Shown here piece after piece: positions 44,451-55,091 of a DNA stretch of 64,000 nt. The DNA is taken from contig JAUNLG010000007.1 of the NCBI GenBank assembly GCA_030532385.1, positions 1 to 64,000 on the forward strand. The letters are read 5' to 3'. The notes beneath the pieces were generated by a model that had not been told where the DNA came from, did no database searches, and saw nothing but the letters and a program-made list of their open reading frames with translations. The position numbers and the translations under genes were made by a program. Positions within the stretch are counted from its first letter, which is position 1. Each line of letters starts with the position of its first letter. The DNA comes from Anaerococcus sp. (GTDB lineage Bacteria > Bacillota > Clostridia > Tissierellales > Peptoniphilaceae).

Positions 44451-44855
44451 TTATTTCATAAAAGCTATGATATTATACTTACCAACCTGGTTAAATCCAT
44501 TTTCCTTATAGAAACTTTTTGTTTTTCAGTATCATCAGTTAATAAGATTATTTGCCTAAGATCCTTATACTCTTCTAGAATAACTTTTAATAGCTTACTG
44601 CCAAGACCTCTCCTTTGATAGGATTCTAGTAGTAAAATATCTTGCATATAAATAATAGTATGCCCATCCCCAACGACCCTTGCTAAACCAACTAGTAGGT
44701 CTTTCTCCCAAAGAGCCAAACTTTCAAGGAATTTTTAATGGCATTTTCTAATGCTTTTGGATTTAAGGTATAAGAATTCCAGCCTATATTATTATATAAA
44801 TTTAAAAGACTAGCAAGATCAGGTATTATATTTTCTTTAATTACAATGTTTTCAT
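44451..44855 (-). pseudogene. GNAT acetyltransferase pseudogene with three frameshifts
   Basis: Three reading frames must be joined to give a normal small GNAT protein of about 135 residues. An ATG at 44855 behind AGGAG opens a frame that stops after four codons. One base added in the next A-run gives KNIVIKENIIPDLASLLN. A second shift near 44735 leads to ESLALWEKDLLVGLARVVGD and the acetyl-CoA site LESYQRRGLGSKLL. A third, in an A-run near 44510, is needed for FYKENGFNQVGKYNIIAFMK. Only the middle part (44465-44719) is an open frame. Confidence 0.8.
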
Positions 44856-44926
44856 TCTTGGCTCCTTAATTGCTATAAGTGGTTAATTTTCTATAAAGAT
44901 TCTGAGAAGATTTTTAAAACTCCTTG

Positions 44927-44953
44927 CAAAAAACCGCAGCCTAAGACTGCGGT
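44927..44953 (-). terminator. Terminator of the guaA operon
   Basis: A 7-bp GC-rich stem (ACCGCAG with CTGCGGT) with a seven-base loop and TTTTTT on the minus strand, 40 bp past the guaA stop. It ends the long nfeD-to-guaA operon. Confidence 0.85.
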
Positions 44954-44992
44954 ATAAATTTTTATCCAATTAGATTTACAAGATTTTTGCTC

Positions 44993-46525
44993 TTATTCCC
45001 ACTCAATAGTTCCTGGTGGTTTGCTGGTTATATCATAGACTACCCTGCCTACTCCCTTTACTTCGTTTATCATCCTGTTGGCTAGGGTTTGTATTAGGTC
45101 GTATGGGAGGTTGGCGGCTTCTACTGTCATTGCATCTGTGCTTAATACTGCTCTTATTGCAACTACATTATCATAAGACCTGGCATCGCCTTTTACTCCT
45201 ACAGTTTTTATTGGTGTCCAAACTGTAAAGTATTGCCATATGTCTCTTTTTAGGCCAAAGTTTTCTATTTCTTCCCTAAGTATTGCATCTGTTTCTCTTA
45301 CGATTTCTAGTCTTTCTTCAGTTATATCTCCTATTACCCTAATTCCTAGGCCTGGTCCTGGGAATGGTTGCCTTTGGACCATATCTTCTGGTATATCCAA
45401 GGCTTGACCAACTTTCCTAACTTCATCTTTGAAAAGCTCTCTTAAAGGTTCGACTAGGCCCACAAAGTCCATGTTTTCTGGAAGACCTCCTACATTGTGG
45501 TGGCTTTTGATTACGCTGGCCTTATCTTTTCCACTTTCTATTACATCAGGGTAGATTGTTCCTTGGACTAGGTATTTTGCTCCGCCAATTTTTTTGGCTT
45601 CTTCTTCAAAGACTTCTACAAAGTGGTTGCCTATTATCTTTCTTTTCTCCTCAGGCTCTGTAACTCCCTTTAGAAGGTCTAAGAATTCTTTTGACCTATC
45701 TACCATTTTTACATTCAAACCTAGGTGTTCATAGGTCTTCATTACAGTTTTTGCCTCATCTTTTCTTAATAGACCATGGTCTACAAAGATACATTGAAGC
45801 TTATCACCAATGGCCTTTGATACTAGGGTCGCTGCTACGGTTGAGTCTACTCCTCCTGATAGGCCGCATATCATTTTTTCGCCTTGGTATTTTTCTTTGA
45901 TTTCTCTTATTTTTTCTTCAGCAAAATCTGCCATTGACCAATCTCTTTGGGCACCTGCTATATTTATTACAAAGTTTTCTAGCATTAGTCTGCCGTATTC
46001 TGAGTGAACTACTTCTGGGTGAAATTGTACAGCATAGATAGATTTTTCCTTATTTTCAATTCCTGCTACTGGTGCATTTAGGGTCCAAGCAGTTTTCTTA
46101 AAGCCATCTGCTATATCTTTTATCCTATCCCTATGGTTCATCCAGATTACAGATTCTTGCTCAACTCCCTTAAATAGGTCGCTTTTGTTATCTACAAATA
46201 AAGGTGTTTTCCCATACTCTCCATTTTTTGGAGTCTCTACACTTCCACCAAAATAGTGGTTGATATATTGGAGGCCATAGCAGATTCCAAGGATTGGAAG
46301 GCCTAGGTCAAAGATCCTATCATCAGCTTTGAGGGAATTTTTGTCATTTACTGACTGTGGTCCACCTGTTAGGATGATGCCTGCTAGATTTTTAAGGTCA
46401 ATATCTTCTATCCTTGTAGAACAATCTAGAAGTTCTGCAAAAACTCCCATTTCCCTAACTCTTCTTACTATTAGTTGGTCGTATTGGCCACCAAAGTTTA
46501 GCACTATAATTTTGTTTTTTTTCAT
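44993..46525 (-). CDS. guaA: GMP synthase (glutamine-hydrolysing)
   Basis: A 510-residue enzyme converting XMP to GMP. The N-terminal class I glutamine amidotransferase domain has the catalytic Cys in ILGICYGLQ and the His/Glu pair in AVQFHPEV. The ATP pyrophosphatase loop is GLSGGVDSTVAA. The C-terminal dimer domain ends in DITSKPPGTIEWE. It is the last gene of the operon, 18 bp after the PPDK regulator gene. Confidence 0.97.
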   Translation of the reverse strand: MKKNKIIVLNFGGQYDQLIVRRVREMGVFAELLDCSTRIEDIDLKNLAGIILTGGPQSVNDKNSLKADDRIFDLGLPILGICYGLQYINHYFGGSVETPKNGEYGKTPLFVDNKSDLFKGVEQESVIWMNHRDRIKDIADGFKKTAWTLNAPVAGIENKEKSIYAVQFHPEVVHSEYGRLMLENFVINIAGAQRDWSMADFAEEKIREIKEKYQGEKMICGLSGGVDSTVAATLVSKAIGDKLQCIFVDHGLLRKDEAKTVMKTYEHLGLNVKMVDRSKEFLDLLKGVTEPEEKRKIIGNHFVEVFEEEAKKIGGAKYLVQGTIYPDVIESGKDKASVIKSHHNVGGLPENMDFVGLVEPLRELFKDEVRKVGQALDIPEDMVQRQPFPGPGLGIRVIGDITEERLEIVRETDAILREEIENFGLKRDIWQYFTVWTPIKTVGVKGDARSYDNVVAIRAVLSTDAMTVEAANLPYDLIQTLANRMINEVKGVGRVVYDITSKPPGTIEWE

Positions 46526-46543
46526 TTAATCTCCTTAGATGTC

Positions 46544-47374
46544 TTATGAAATATGCTCTCCTCTTTCTTCAGGAAAGTTCTCAAAATAGTATTGGACAAT
46601 CTCTGTCGCAGTTTGCTCGATGGTATTTTCTGTCACATCTATAACCTTACAATCTAGGTCCCTAAAGACTTCCTTGGCATAATCAAGCTCTTTGTTTATC
46701 CTCTCATCTTCAAAGTATACAGAATAATCTCCAAGTCCTAGGGACTTTGACCTAACTTCTCTTATATTTGAAAGCTTGTGAGGGTCTATTACAAGACCTA
46801 TGATCCTTTTTGGATCAACTTCAAAGATCTCTTGGGGTAGCCTTATTTCTGGAACTAAGGGTAGGTTTGATACCTTAAAGTTCTTAGTAGCAAGGATCAT
46901 AGTTGTTGGAGTTTTTGATGTTCTTGATACTCCTACAAGGACTATATCTGATAGAGGAAAGCCCCTAGGGTCTTTGCCATCATCATATTGGATGGCAAAT
47001 TCTATAGCTTCTATCATATTAAAATAGTCTTTTGATAGGGTCCTTGTAAGCCCAACCTCTCTTAGAGGTTTTTGTCCGGTTAATTCTTCTATTTTTTCTA
47101 TTCCTGTATTAAGGATATCCAGGACCTCAACTTCATTTTCTTTTGCTAGATTTTTAAGGTATTTAGAAAATGACTTATTGGCAATTGTTTCTACTATAAG
47201 GGATTTTTCTGGTAGACTTTCAAATATCTCATCTATTTCTCTAGTGGACTTTATAGATGGCTTTCTAATAGCACTGACCCTTAGGTCCTCAAATTGACTT
47301 GTAATAGCCTTGATATAGTTAAGCCCAGTCTCCCCTGTAGAATCACTTACTATAACTATGGTTAAATCCTTCAT
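46544..47374 (-). CDS. Pyruvate, phosphate dikinase regulatory protein (PSRP family)
   Basis: A 276-residue bifunctional kinase/phosphorylase of the DUF299 family, which switches PPDK or PEP synthase on and off by Thr phosphorylation. The nucleotide loop GVSRTSKTPTTM and the start TIVIVSDSTGETG are diagnostic. It lies 3 bp after glyS. Its target enzyme is not in this window. Confidence 0.93.
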   Translation of the reverse strand: MKDLTIVIVSDSTGETGLNYIKAITSQFEDLRVSAIRKPSIKSTREIDEIFESLPEKSLIVETIANKSFSKYLKNLAKENEVEVLDILNTGIEKIEELTGQKPLREVGLTRTLSKDYFNMIEAIEFAIQYDDGKDPRGFPLSDIVLVGVSRTSKTPTTMILATKNFKVSNLPLVPEIRLPQEIFEVDPKRIIGLVIDPHKLSNIREVRSKSLGLGDYSVYFEDERINKELDYAKEVFRDLDCKVIDVTENTIEQTATEIVQYYFENFPEERGEHIS

Positions 47375-47377
47375 AGG

Positions 47378-49441
47378 CTATTTTACTATCTCCTTTACAT
47401 CAAAGATATGGTTTATCCTTCTTGCTAGGATATTTAGCATGGCAAGTCTATTATTCTTAAGGTCAAGGTCATCTACATTAATCATAGTCTCATCTAGGTA
47501 CTTGTTTCCTATAGGACTTGTAGCCTTGATATTTTCAAGCTCTTGCCTGTAGTCGATTACCCCTTGTGGGTTAAAGTAGGCTAGGTTTTTGATATTTTCA
47601 AAAAATTCTTTTTCAAGGTCATTTTCTAATAGACTTTCATCTACTTCTTTGTCTGAACCGTCAGCTAGGTTTACTATCCTTGTAAAGTAGGAAATTTGAT
47701 CTTCATTTTCCTTTAAGAAGTCATCTAAGGCCTTAACTTTTTTGCTATCCCTTAGGATATTTGATGAGTCTTCTCTTAAAACAGCATTTACAGCATCATA
47801 CCTATAACCATCATCTATAAGCTTTTGCCTTAGCCTATCTTTGAAAAATCCTAGGACCTTGTCCATAGTTTGGTCATAGTCAAAGGATAGCTCATTTTTC
47901 TCTGTATATACTAGTAGGGAATCATTGATTAGCTTTTTTAGGTCTGCATCTATGGAATTTGCTAGGAAGATATTGATAATTCCAAGACAAGCCCTTCTTA
48001 GGCCATTTGGATCTTGGCTACCTGTTACATATTTTTCTATAGCATAAAGTCCAACAATTGTATCCATCTTATCTGCTATAGAAAGGATAATGCCTGTTAT
48101 AGATGAAGGTAGCTTATCATTTGATGACCTTGGCATGTAGGATTCTCTAATGGCTGTTGCTACCCTAGGCTCTTCTCCAGAGTTTTTGGCATAAATTGAC
48201 CCCATCACCCCTTGTAATTCTGTAAATTCTACTACCATCTTTGTTACAAGGTCTGCTTTTGCTAGGTAGGCTGCCCTTTTTATTGGCTCTTTCATATCTT
48301 CTGCTACATCAAAATCTTTGATATATCTTTCAGATAAGTCTACAAGCCTTGCTGTCTTTTGCTTCATTGATCCAAGACCTTCAAAGAAACTTAAGGTATC
48401 AAGGTCATCTACATAAGCTTCTAGGTCCTTTTTGGTATCTATCTCATAGAAGAATTTGGCATCTTCAAGTCTTGCAACTAGGACTTTCTTATTACCCTCG
48501 ATTACATTTTGGGCATATTCCTCATTACCATTTCTTACCAAAAGAAAGTATGGCATGAGGTTCTTATTTTCATCTATTATTGGAAAATACCTTTGGTGGT
48601 CTTTCATTGGAGTAGTTATAACTTCCTTAGGAAGGGTTAGGTAGTCCTTATTTATATCTCCAATTAAAACTGTTGGATACTCAACTATATTTATAACTTC
48701 TTCTAAAAGGTCCTCATCTTTTAGGTAGTCTCCTCCAACCTCACTTGATAGCCTATTTAGGCCCTTAAGGATAAGGTCTTTTCTTTCCTTATTGGATAAG
48801 ATTACATAATTTTCTTTAAGTAAGCCTTCATAATTTGAGATCTTATCAATAACTATATGGCTACTTCCAAGAACCCTATGGCCCTTACTTACATTGGATA
48901 CTTCTATCCCTTCTGCATCAAAGGTTAAGATATCATCATCTAAGAGGGACACAAACCACCTTATAGGTCTAGCCCACCTTATTGACTTTCCCCTCCAGCG
49001 CATGGACCTTGGAAAAGAGATTGACTTTACAATATCATAGACATTTTCTCTTAAGATTTCACTTAAAGGCTTGGATACTTCTTTTTTTTCTATATAAATA
49101 TAGTCCTCACCCTTAAATTCTCTTATGATAACATCATCAATACTAGCCCTTTGACCTTTAAGAAAGCCTTCTAGAGGTTTTCTTATAGCTCCATTTTCAT
49201 CATAGGCAATTTTTACACTAGGTCCCTTGACAGACACTAGTTTTTCAGTCATATCAGCACTGATATCTTCCAAAAATATTGCATATCTTCTAGGAGTTGA
49301 TTCTATTCTCAAATTTTTACACTCTAGCTTATTATCAGCAATTAGCTTTTTGAACTTATCCCTAAGTTGAAGCTTAGTTTGCTTGACATAGCCTGAGGGA
49401 ATCTCTTCTACACCGATTTCTAATAAGTAATTACTCATCAT
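47378..49441 (-). CDS. glyS: Glycyl-tRNA synthetase beta subunit
   Basis: The 687-residue beta chain of the bacterial alpha2-beta2 GlyRS, carrying the tRNA-binding parts. It starts [16 protein letters not shown] and contains [21 protein letters not shown], the conserved HRVLGSSH and an HD-like region ([19 protein letters not shown]). It overlaps the end of glyQ by 11 bp. Confidence 0.97.
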   Translation of the reverse strand: MMSNYLLEIGVEEIPSGYVKQTKLQLRDKFKKLIADNKLECKNLRIESTPRRYAIFLEDISADMTEKLVSVKGPSVKIAYDENGAIRKPLEGFLKGQRASIDDVIIREFKGEDYIYIEKKEVSKPLSEILRENVYDIVKSISFPRSMRWRGKSIRWARPIRWFVSLLDDDILTFDAEGIEVSNVSKGHRVLGSSHIVIDKISNYEGLLKENYVILSNKERKDLILKGLNRLSSEVGGDYLKDEDLLEEVINIVEYPTVLIGDINKDYLTLPKEVITTPMKDHQRYFPIIDENKNLMPYFLLVRNGNEEYAQNVIEGNKKVLVARLEDAKFFYEIDTKKDLEAYVDDLDTLSFFEGLGSMKQKTARLVDLSERYIKDFDVAEDMKEPIKRAAYLAKADLVTKMVVEFTELQGVMGSIYAKNSGEEPRVATAIRESYMPRSSNDKLPSSITGIILSIADKMDTIVGLYAIEKYVTGSQDPNGLRRACLGIINIFLANSIDADLKKLINDSLLVYTEKNELSFDYDQTMDKVLGFFKDRLRQKLIDDGYRYDAVNAVLREDSSNILRDSKKVKALDDFLKENEDQISYFTRIVNLADGSDKEVDESLLENDLEKEFFENIKNLAYFNPQGVIDYRQELENIKATSPIGNKYLDETMINVDDLDLKNNRLAMLNILARRINHIFDVKEIVK

Positions 49442-50312
49442 TATCCTTTCTTAAAAGAGGGTAGCCCATCTCTTCTCTTTGCTCAATATATTTTCCTGCA
49501 ACCTTACTTGATACCTCTCTAACCCTTCTAATATAGTGGGCTCTTTCTGAAACTGATATAGCTCCCTTAGAATCTAGGAGGTTAAAGGTGTGACTTGACT
49601 TTAGGACATTATCATAGGCTGGAAGAATTAGACCTAGGTCTATGAGCCTATTGGCTTCTTTTTCATAAATTTCAAATAAATTTTCTAAAAGTTCATTGTC
49701 AGCATCCTCAAAGGCATACTTAGAATTCTCATACTCAGCCTTTTTAAAAAGATCTGAATACTTTAAGTCTTTTGACCATCTTATATCATAGACATTATCG
49801 ATATCTTCTAGGTACATGAAAATTCTTTCAAGTCCTATGGTTATCTCTCCACTTTCAATCTCACAGTTGATTCCGCCAACTTGTTGGAAGTAGGTAAATT
49901 GGGTAATCTCCATCCCATCAAGCCATACTTCCCAACCTAGACCCCAGGCTCCCATAGTAGGAGATTCCCAGTCATCTTCTACAAATCTTATATCATGCTC
50001 CCTTGGGTTAATACCGATTGCCTCAAGACACTCTAGATAAAGCTCTTGGATATTATCAGGAGTTGGCTTTAGGAGAATTTGCATTTGGTGGTGTTGGTAG
50101 AGCCTATTTGGGTTATCTCCATACCTACCATCTGCAGGTCTTCTAGATGGCTCCACATAGCAAACCTTCCATGGTTCAGGTCCTAGGGCCCTAAGGAAGG
50201 TATGAGGGTTCATAGTTCCTGCTCCCTTTTCAATATCATAGGCAAGCATAACTGAGCACCCTTGTTTTTTCCAAAAATCTTCAAGTTTAAAAATCAAATC
50301 TTCAAAGTACAT
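49431..50312 (-). CDS. glyQ: Glycyl-tRNA synthetase alpha subunit
   Basis: The 293-residue catalytic chain of the heterotetrameric GlyRS, a class II core with [42 protein letters not shown] and [12 protein letters not shown]. It overlaps recO by 11 bp. No T-box lies before it, so it depends on the long operon promoter. Confidence 0.97.
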   Translation of the reverse strand: MYFEDLIFKLEDFWKKQGCSVMLAYDIEKGAGTMNPHTFLRALGPEPWKVCYVEPSRRPADGRYGDNPNRLYQHHQMQILLKPTPDNIQELYLECLEAIGINPREHDIRFVEDDWESPTMGAWGLGWEVWLDGMEITQFTYFQQVGGINCEIESGEITIGLERIFMYLEDIDNVYDIRWSKDLKYSDLFKKAEYENSKYAFEDADNELLENLFEIYEKEANRLIDLGLILPAYDNVLKSSHTFNLLDSKGAISVSERAHYIRRVREVSSKVAGKYIEQREEMGYPLLRKDNDE

Positions 50313-51075
50313 TTATATTCCTTTCGCTTAAGTTTTTATAGACCCAATCCATAGAAGAAAAGTTTCTAAGGTCAAGTTTATTTAAGCAATAATCTATTAT
50401 TAACCTGCCTACCTTTTGGTAGTCTTTGGCTAATTTTATCTTATAAAGTTCATCAGAACTTGTATATAAGAGCCTCAAAAAATAAGTAAGCTCGTTCCTA
50501 TCTAAGTAAATCTTATCTCTAATAGTTTCATCTTCACAAACTAGTGAAGCCTCACTAATAGAAAAGTAGGCTCTCCCATCTCTTATGACTTTACCACATC
50601 TTCCACAAGTAGAAAAGTTAGGTTTAAGACCTGAGAAAGAAACATACTTTATCAAAAAGGATAAAAATATATTAATATAGTTAGAATCAGACTTTTCAAA
50701 GGCTTCAAAAGTCCTATCCAAAAGCATATAGACCTCCCCTACCTGGGTATCATCTATAGTCTTTAGTAAAAGATCGCAGATAGCAGACTTATATACCATT
50801 ATATCAAAGTTCCTACTAGATTTCTTATAAGAAGATATAAGGCTTCCCTCCCTTATCCCATAAAAGTCCTTGCCAGACTTATAAAGGGAAAGATTCACCT
50901 TAGAAAACCTATTGGTAAGGCCTAGCAGGCTAGAATTTTTCTTGAAAACTCCCCTGGCAAGGATAGAAATCCTCCCTAAGTCCTTGGCAAAAATTTCAAG
51001 GATCTTGGAAGTTTCTTTATACTTAAACTCCCTTAAGATAAAGCCGTCAATATCATTTAGGTCATTTGTAGCCAA
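50302..51075 (-). CDS. recO: DNA repair protein RecO
   Basis: A recombination mediator helping RecA load on SSB-coated DNA. The N-terminal OB fold is [24 protein letters not shown], then [18 protein letters not shown] zinc site [11 protein letters not shown] is present with a later Cys. Two TTG codons could start it. The one at 51117 overlaps era by 56 bp, while the one at 51075 (257 residues) gives a normal RecO length, overlaps era by 14 bp and is chosen here. The start is uncertain. Confidence 0.88.
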   Translation of the reverse strand: MATNDLNDIDGFILREFKYKETSKILEIFAKDLGRISILARGVFKKNSSLLGLTNRFSKVNLSLYKSGKDFYGIREGSLISSYKKSSRNFDIMVYKSAICDLLLKTIDDTQVGEVYMLLDRTFEAFEKSDSNYINIFLSFLIKYVSFSGLKPNFSTCGRCGKVIRDGRAYFSISEASLVCEDETIRDKIYLDRNELTYFLRLLYTSSDELYKIKLAKDYQKVGRLIIDYCLNKLDLRNFSSMDWVYKNLSERNINVL

Positions 51076-51943
51076 AGCGGTCCACCAACTTTTCTTTCTT
51101 TCTCCAATCCTTCTCAACCTTAACCCAAAGATTTAAGTTAACCTTTGAATCTAGGAATTTTTCTATCTCACTTCTTGCATCCATACCAATTTTTTTGATC
51201 ATAGACCCACCTTTGCCAATTACAATCTCCTTATGGCTAGGTCTTTCTACAATAATAGATGCCCTTATGTCTATAAGTTTCTTATTATCCCTTTGCTTAA
51301 AATCATCAATCCTAATAGCTATCCCATGAGGGATTTCCTTGGATAAGTTTCTTAGGGCTTTCTCCCTTATTATTTCACCTACTATAAATCTTTCTGACTT
51401 ATCAGTAATCATATCCCTATCATAAAAGGCTGGTCCATAGTCTAGGAGGTCTTTGATAGCCTTTATATAAGTGTCAATATTTTTGCCATCAAGGGCAGAT
51501 ATTTCAATAATTCTTTCAAAGTCATAGGCCCTAAAGTTTGCCCTAATTGCCATAAGCCTATCCTTATCCAAAAGATCAGTCTTATTAATTAATAAAATCT
51601 TTGGCCTTTTGACTTTACCAAGCATGTCTAGGATCTTTGCATCAATCCTACCAATTTCCTTAGAATCATCTACTATAAAGGTTACTATGTCAGATTCTTC
51701 AAGGCTTTCTTCAGAGAAGCTAAGGAGTTTTTCTTGAAGTTTATTCCTAGGAGTTTGGATACCTGGTGTATCTATAAAAATAATTTGGCTATCTTCATCA
51801 TTATAGATTATTTGTATCTTATCCCTAGTAGTCTGGGCCTTATTAGAAATTATTGAAATCTTCTCTCCTATGATCTTCTCCATCAGGGTGGACTTACCTA
51901 CATTGGCACGACCTACAACTGATACGAAGCCTGACTTAATCAT
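51062..51943 (-). CDS. era: GTPase Era
   Basis: A 293-residue GTPase required for 30S assembly, binding the 3' end of 16S rRNA. G1 is GRANVGKST, G3 is DTPG (FIDTPGIQTP) and G4 is NKTD. The C-terminal KH domain has EIVIGKGGSMIKKIG. It overlaps cdd upstream by 8 bp. Confidence 0.97.
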   Translation of the reverse strand: MIKSGFVSVVGRANVGKSTLMEKIIGEKISIISNKAQTTRDKIQIIYNDEDSQIIFIDTPGIQTPRNKLQEKLLSFSEESLEESDIVTFIVDDSKEIGRIDAKILDMLGKVKRPKILLINKTDLLDKDRLMAIRANFRAYDFERIIEISALDGKNIDTYIKAIKDLLDYGPAFYDRDMITDKSERFIVGEIIREKALRNLSKEIPHGIAIRIDDFKQRDNKKLIDIRASIIVERPSHKEIVIGKGGSMIKKIGMDARSEIEKFLDSKVNLNLWVKVEKDWRKKEKLVDRFGYK

Positions 51944-52334
51944 CTAGGTCCTTCTTTCCAAAGCCAAATGGCAAGATGTCTTCCAGGGTGTAGGTCTTAT
52001 AATCTTCTTTGGAATTGGCTATGATTATCTTGGTATCCTCATCAAAAAATTCAGCCATAACCTGCCTACATACCCCACAAGGGAAGGTCATATCAGAATC
52101 CCCCGTTATTATTATGGTATCAAAAGACCTCTTGCCACTAGACACAGCTCCTGCTATGGCAGATCTTTCTGCACATATGGTTGGAGAATAGGAGGCATTT
52201 TCTATATTGACCCCCCTAAAGACTTCCCCATCCTTGGTAACAAGACTTGCAGATACCCTAAAATTGGAATAAGGAGAATAGGAATTTTCCTTATTTGCTA
52301 TAGTTTCTTCTATCAATTGTTCTATATCTATCAT
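51936..52334 (-). CDS. cdd: Cytidine deaminase
   Basis: A 132-residue zinc enzyme converting cytidine to uridine in pyrimidine salvage. The zinc ligands and catalytic Glu lie in TICAERSAIAGA and FPCGVCRQVMAEF, and the substrate loop is SPYSNFRVSA. The frame is open 11 codons upstream, but the ATG at 52334 overlaps the preceding stop (ATGA), which indicates coupling, and gives the normal N-terminus. Confidence 0.95.
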   Translation of the reverse strand: MIDIEQLIEETIANKENSYSPYSNFRVSASLVTKDGEVFRGVNIENASYSPTICAERSAIAGAVSSGKRSFDTIIITGDSDMTFPCGVCRQVMAEFFDEDTKIIIANSKEDYKTYTLEDILPFGFGKKDLDD

Positions 52335-53662
52335 GAAAATACTCCAAAAATTATAAGGGCCACGCACGAACCTAAAAGGGCCCCTCTTATTATCTCTTTG
52401 ACCGAATGAATGTCAGCCTCATACCTTGACTCTGCAACAACTAGGGCTAAGAGGATTAGGATTATCCTAACCATAGTATTATCAACCATCAAGATTCCAA
52501 TTGTCGAAAGGCCGAAGGCTACTGATGAATGACCACTTACAAAGCCACCCCTAAAGGCTGTCCCATGACCTTCATAAAAAACCCCCTTAAAAAAAATTGT
52601 AATAATTATAATAAGGGAGATTGAAATAAGGGCTAGGTGGGAAGGTCTTTTGGCAATTCTTACAATAACTGAATCATAAAAATTTAAAAATTTATCAAAA
52701 AATACAAGGTAGGCTACAAAAAGAGCATTAAGGGCTGTAACAAAGGTTGCAGCAGCAGACACATCTTTTGCAGCCTTGGCAAGACTTAGCCACCTACCAT
52801 CAGTTGATATATCAACTGCATTTTCTAAGGCTGTATTGATTAGCTCAAAGGCTATAACTGTTGCTATAGAAAAAACTAAAAACATCATCTCAAGCCTTGA
52901 TATATTAAAAAATAAACTGGCTACAATCACTAGGGCTGAAGCTAGGAAGTGAAATTTCATATTCTTCTCATGGTTTATTGCAAAAACCAGGCCTTCATAG
53001 GCATAGTCAAAACCCTTTAGAAACTTCTGTCCATGGCTTAGTTCTTCTTTGGTATAGATCTTGCCATATTCGACATTTTCCATCCTTCTCTCTACCCTAA
53101 GTTCTTCTTTAATCTCTTCTTTTATAGCTTCCTTAAAGCTAGCCAAATCTTTTTTACTAAGCTTATCCCCTCCAGGGGAGGGCCCACTTTCATCTATATC
53201 ATCTCCAAAACTTGAATCATTCTTAAAGACACCAAGGTTTTTCATAACCTCTTTTTCTCTTTTTCTCATCTTTGCTTTGTCAGAATCATTCATATGGTCA
53301 TAGCCAAGAAGGTGGAGGGTTGAGTGGGCTGTTAGATACATAACTTCTCTTCTTAGGGAATGTCCAAAATCCTTAGCCTGGTCTTTGGCTACATCAAGGC
53401 AGATTACAATATCTCCAAGCATACTTGCTTCACCCTCAATTTTGATATCTTCATCCAAAGGAAAAGATAGGACATCAGTCACCCTATCTATCCCCCTAAA
53501 ATCTCTATTTAGCTCTCTTATCCTATCCCTTCCTACAAAGCTTAGGGAAAGCTCATAAGAAAGGTCAAGCCCTTCTGTAAGAAGGACTTCCTCGATGACT
53601 TTTCTTAGGTCATCTTCCATATCTATTTGATCATCTATTTGGTAGTCAATGAGTAGGTCCAT
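52331..53662 (-). CDS. ybeY: YbeY endoribonuclease - diacylglycerol/undecaprenol kinase - PAP2 triple fusion
   Basis: One 443-residue reading frame with three domains. Residues 1-150 are YbeY, an rRNA maturation endonuclease, with the zinc motif HSTLHLLGYDH (His113, His117, His123). A charged linker (150-210) follows. Residues about 211-325 form a DgkA-type membrane kinase with FELINTALENAVD and AKDVSAAA. Residues about 335-443 form a PAP2-like phosphatase with SGHSS (His378) and SRYEADIHS (Arg413, His419). The Asp that usually ends the PAP2 triad is replaced by Glu423. Genes for YbeY and DgkA are usually adjacent and separate. Confidence 0.9.
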   Translation of the reverse strand: MDLLIDYQIDDQIDMEDDLRKVIEEVLLTEGLDLSYELSLSFVGRDRIRELNRDFRGIDRVTDVLSFPLDEDIKIEGEASMLGDIVICLDVAKDQAKDFGHSLRREVMYLTAHSTLHLLGYDHMNDSDKAKMRKREKEVMKNLGVFKNDSSFGDDIDESGPSPGGDKLSKKDLASFKEAIKEEIKEELRVERRMENVEYGKIYTKEELSHGQKFLKGFDYAYEGLVFAINHEKNMKFHFLASALVIVASLFFNISRLEMMFLVFSIATVIAFELINTALENAVDISTDGRWLSLAKAAKDVSAAATFVTALNALFVAYLVFFDKFLNFYDSVIVRIAKRPSHLALISISLIIIITIFFKGVFYEGHGTAFRGGFVSGHSSVAFGLSTIGILMVDNTMVRIILILLALVVAESRYEADIHSVKEIIRGALLGSCVALIIFGVFS

Positions 53663-53663
53663 A

Positions 53664-54665
53664 CTAGTCTTCCTTATCGGCCTTTTGTTTTCTTTCTTCT
53701 TCTCTTCTTAAATCTTCCTTATCATAGGCATCTATTATCCTTTGAACCAAAGGGTGCCTTACTACATCTATGGATGTAAACTCTTGAAAGGCTATGCCAT
53801 CTACATTTCTTAGGATAAATTCAGCAGACCTTATCCCGCTTTTCTTACCCCTAGGTAGGTCAATCTGGGTCTTATCTCCTGTTATAATAGCCTTAGATCC
53901 AAAACCAATCCTAGTCAAAAACATCTTCATTTGCTCATGTGTTGTGTTTTGGGCTTCATCTAGGATTACAAAGGAATTATCAAGGGTCCTACCCCTCATA
54001 TAGGCTAGGGGAGCTACTTCTATTAGGCCCTTTTCTACAAGACTTTGGTAGGTCTCATAACCAAGGATGTCAAAAAGCCCATCGTAGAGAGGTCTTAGGT
54101 AAGGGTCTACCTTATCTTGTAAGTCTCCTGGCAAAAATCCAAGACTTTCCCCAGCTTCTACTGCAGGACGGGTTAGGATTATCCTATCAACCTCATTATT
54201 CTTAAAGGCCTTGACTGCCATGGCTACTGCTAGATAAGTCTTACCAGTACCAGCAGGTCCTATACCAAAGACAATGTCATTCTTGTTGATCTTGTCTATA
54301 TAGGACTTCTGCCCTAGGGTCTTTGCCTTTATTGGCTTACCATCAGCCCTAGTTACAATATTCTTATCAAGCATGGCATCGACTATTACCCTCTCTTCTC
54401 TTTCAAGCATATCTGCAAAATACTTGATTCTTTGAAAGTCAAGGTCCTTATTCTTATCCACTTCCTCCAAAAGCTCCTTGATAAGCTTAAGGGCAAGTCT
54501 TTCTGAAGGCTCATCGCCCCTTACTTCTATCTTATTATCTAAAAGGTTGATCTTTACTCCAAACCTATCTTCTATATACTTTCTATTCTTATCAAAACTT
54601 CCAAATAAGGTCATTACATTATCTGGCTTATTTACTTCTATAAAATCTCTAATACTATCCTCCAA
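53664..54665 (-). CDS. phoH: PhoH family protein (PhoH-like ATPase)
   Basis: A 333-residue P-loop ATPase of the PhoH/YbeZ family, commonly next to ybeY and thought to act in RNA metabolism. The N-terminal KH-like part is followed by Walker A GPAGTGKTYLA, RPAVEAGESLGFLPGD, Walker B FVILDEAQNTT and TGDKTQIDLPRG. It ends one base before the ybeY fusion. Confidence 0.95.
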   Translation of the reverse strand: MEDSIRDFIEVNKPDNVMTLFGSFDKNRKYIEDRFGVKINLLDNKIEVRGDEPSERLALKLIKELLEEVDKNKDLDFQRIKYFADMLEREERVIVDAMLDKNIVTRADGKPIKAKTLGQKSYIDKINKNDIVFGIGPAGTGKTYLAVAMAVKAFKNNEVDRIILTRPAVEAGESLGFLPGDLQDKVDPYLRPLYDGLFDILGYETYQSLVEKGLIEVAPLAYMRGRTLDNSFVILDEAQNTTHEQMKMFLTRIGFGSKAIITGDKTQIDLPRGKKSGIRSAEFILRNVDGIAFQEFTSIDVVRHPLVQRIIDAYDKEDLRREEERKQKADKED

Positions 54666-54668
54666 AAT

Positions 54669-55091
54669 CTATTTCTTCTTCCTTAGGGCAAGGGGCTTAT
54701 CCAAGATCTCACTATAGATTAGGGCCTTTCTTAGCCTAGCCCTCTTGGCCTTGTTTTTTTGATCATAAAGATTAGTCCTAATCTCTTTTTCTCTTTTTCT
54801 TCTCTCATTTCTAAGAAGGGTTGAAGTATCGCCTTCAAAATCTCCTCCTTGGTTAAAGGTAAAGTCCCTATCCTTTTTAGAAAGATCCTCCCTCCTAGCT
54901 AGGCTTTCCTTAGCTTTTGGCCTTGCCTTGCTAGGGGATTTTTCCTTATTTTTTTTCTTATATTTTTTAAAAGTTTTATTTTTTTCTAAGGCCTTCTTTT
55001 CATCTTCATCAAGGCCTTCAGCAAATTCCTCTAAAAGATTGTAGGCAGTCTTGACCCACTGGTCAAACTTAGGGATGTCCTTTTTAGCCAT
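54669..55091 (-). CDS. Hypothetical highly charged protein
   Basis: A 140-residue hydrophilic protein, very rich in Lys, Glu and Arg, and probably helical or partly disordered. It has no signal peptide or membrane segment. The first 40 residues look folded ([23 protein letters not shown]) and the rest is a basic low-complexity tail, which suggests nucleic acid or ribosome contact. It overlaps floA by 8 bp and lies 3 bp before phoH. No family recognised. Confidence 0.7.
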   Translation of the reverse strand: MAKKDIPKFDQWVKTAYNLLEEFAEGLDEDEKKALEKNKTFKKYKKKNKEKSPSKARPKAKESLARREDLSKKDRDFTFNQGGDFEGDTSTLLRNERRKREKEIRTNLYDQKNKAKRARLRKALIYSEILDKPLALRKKK

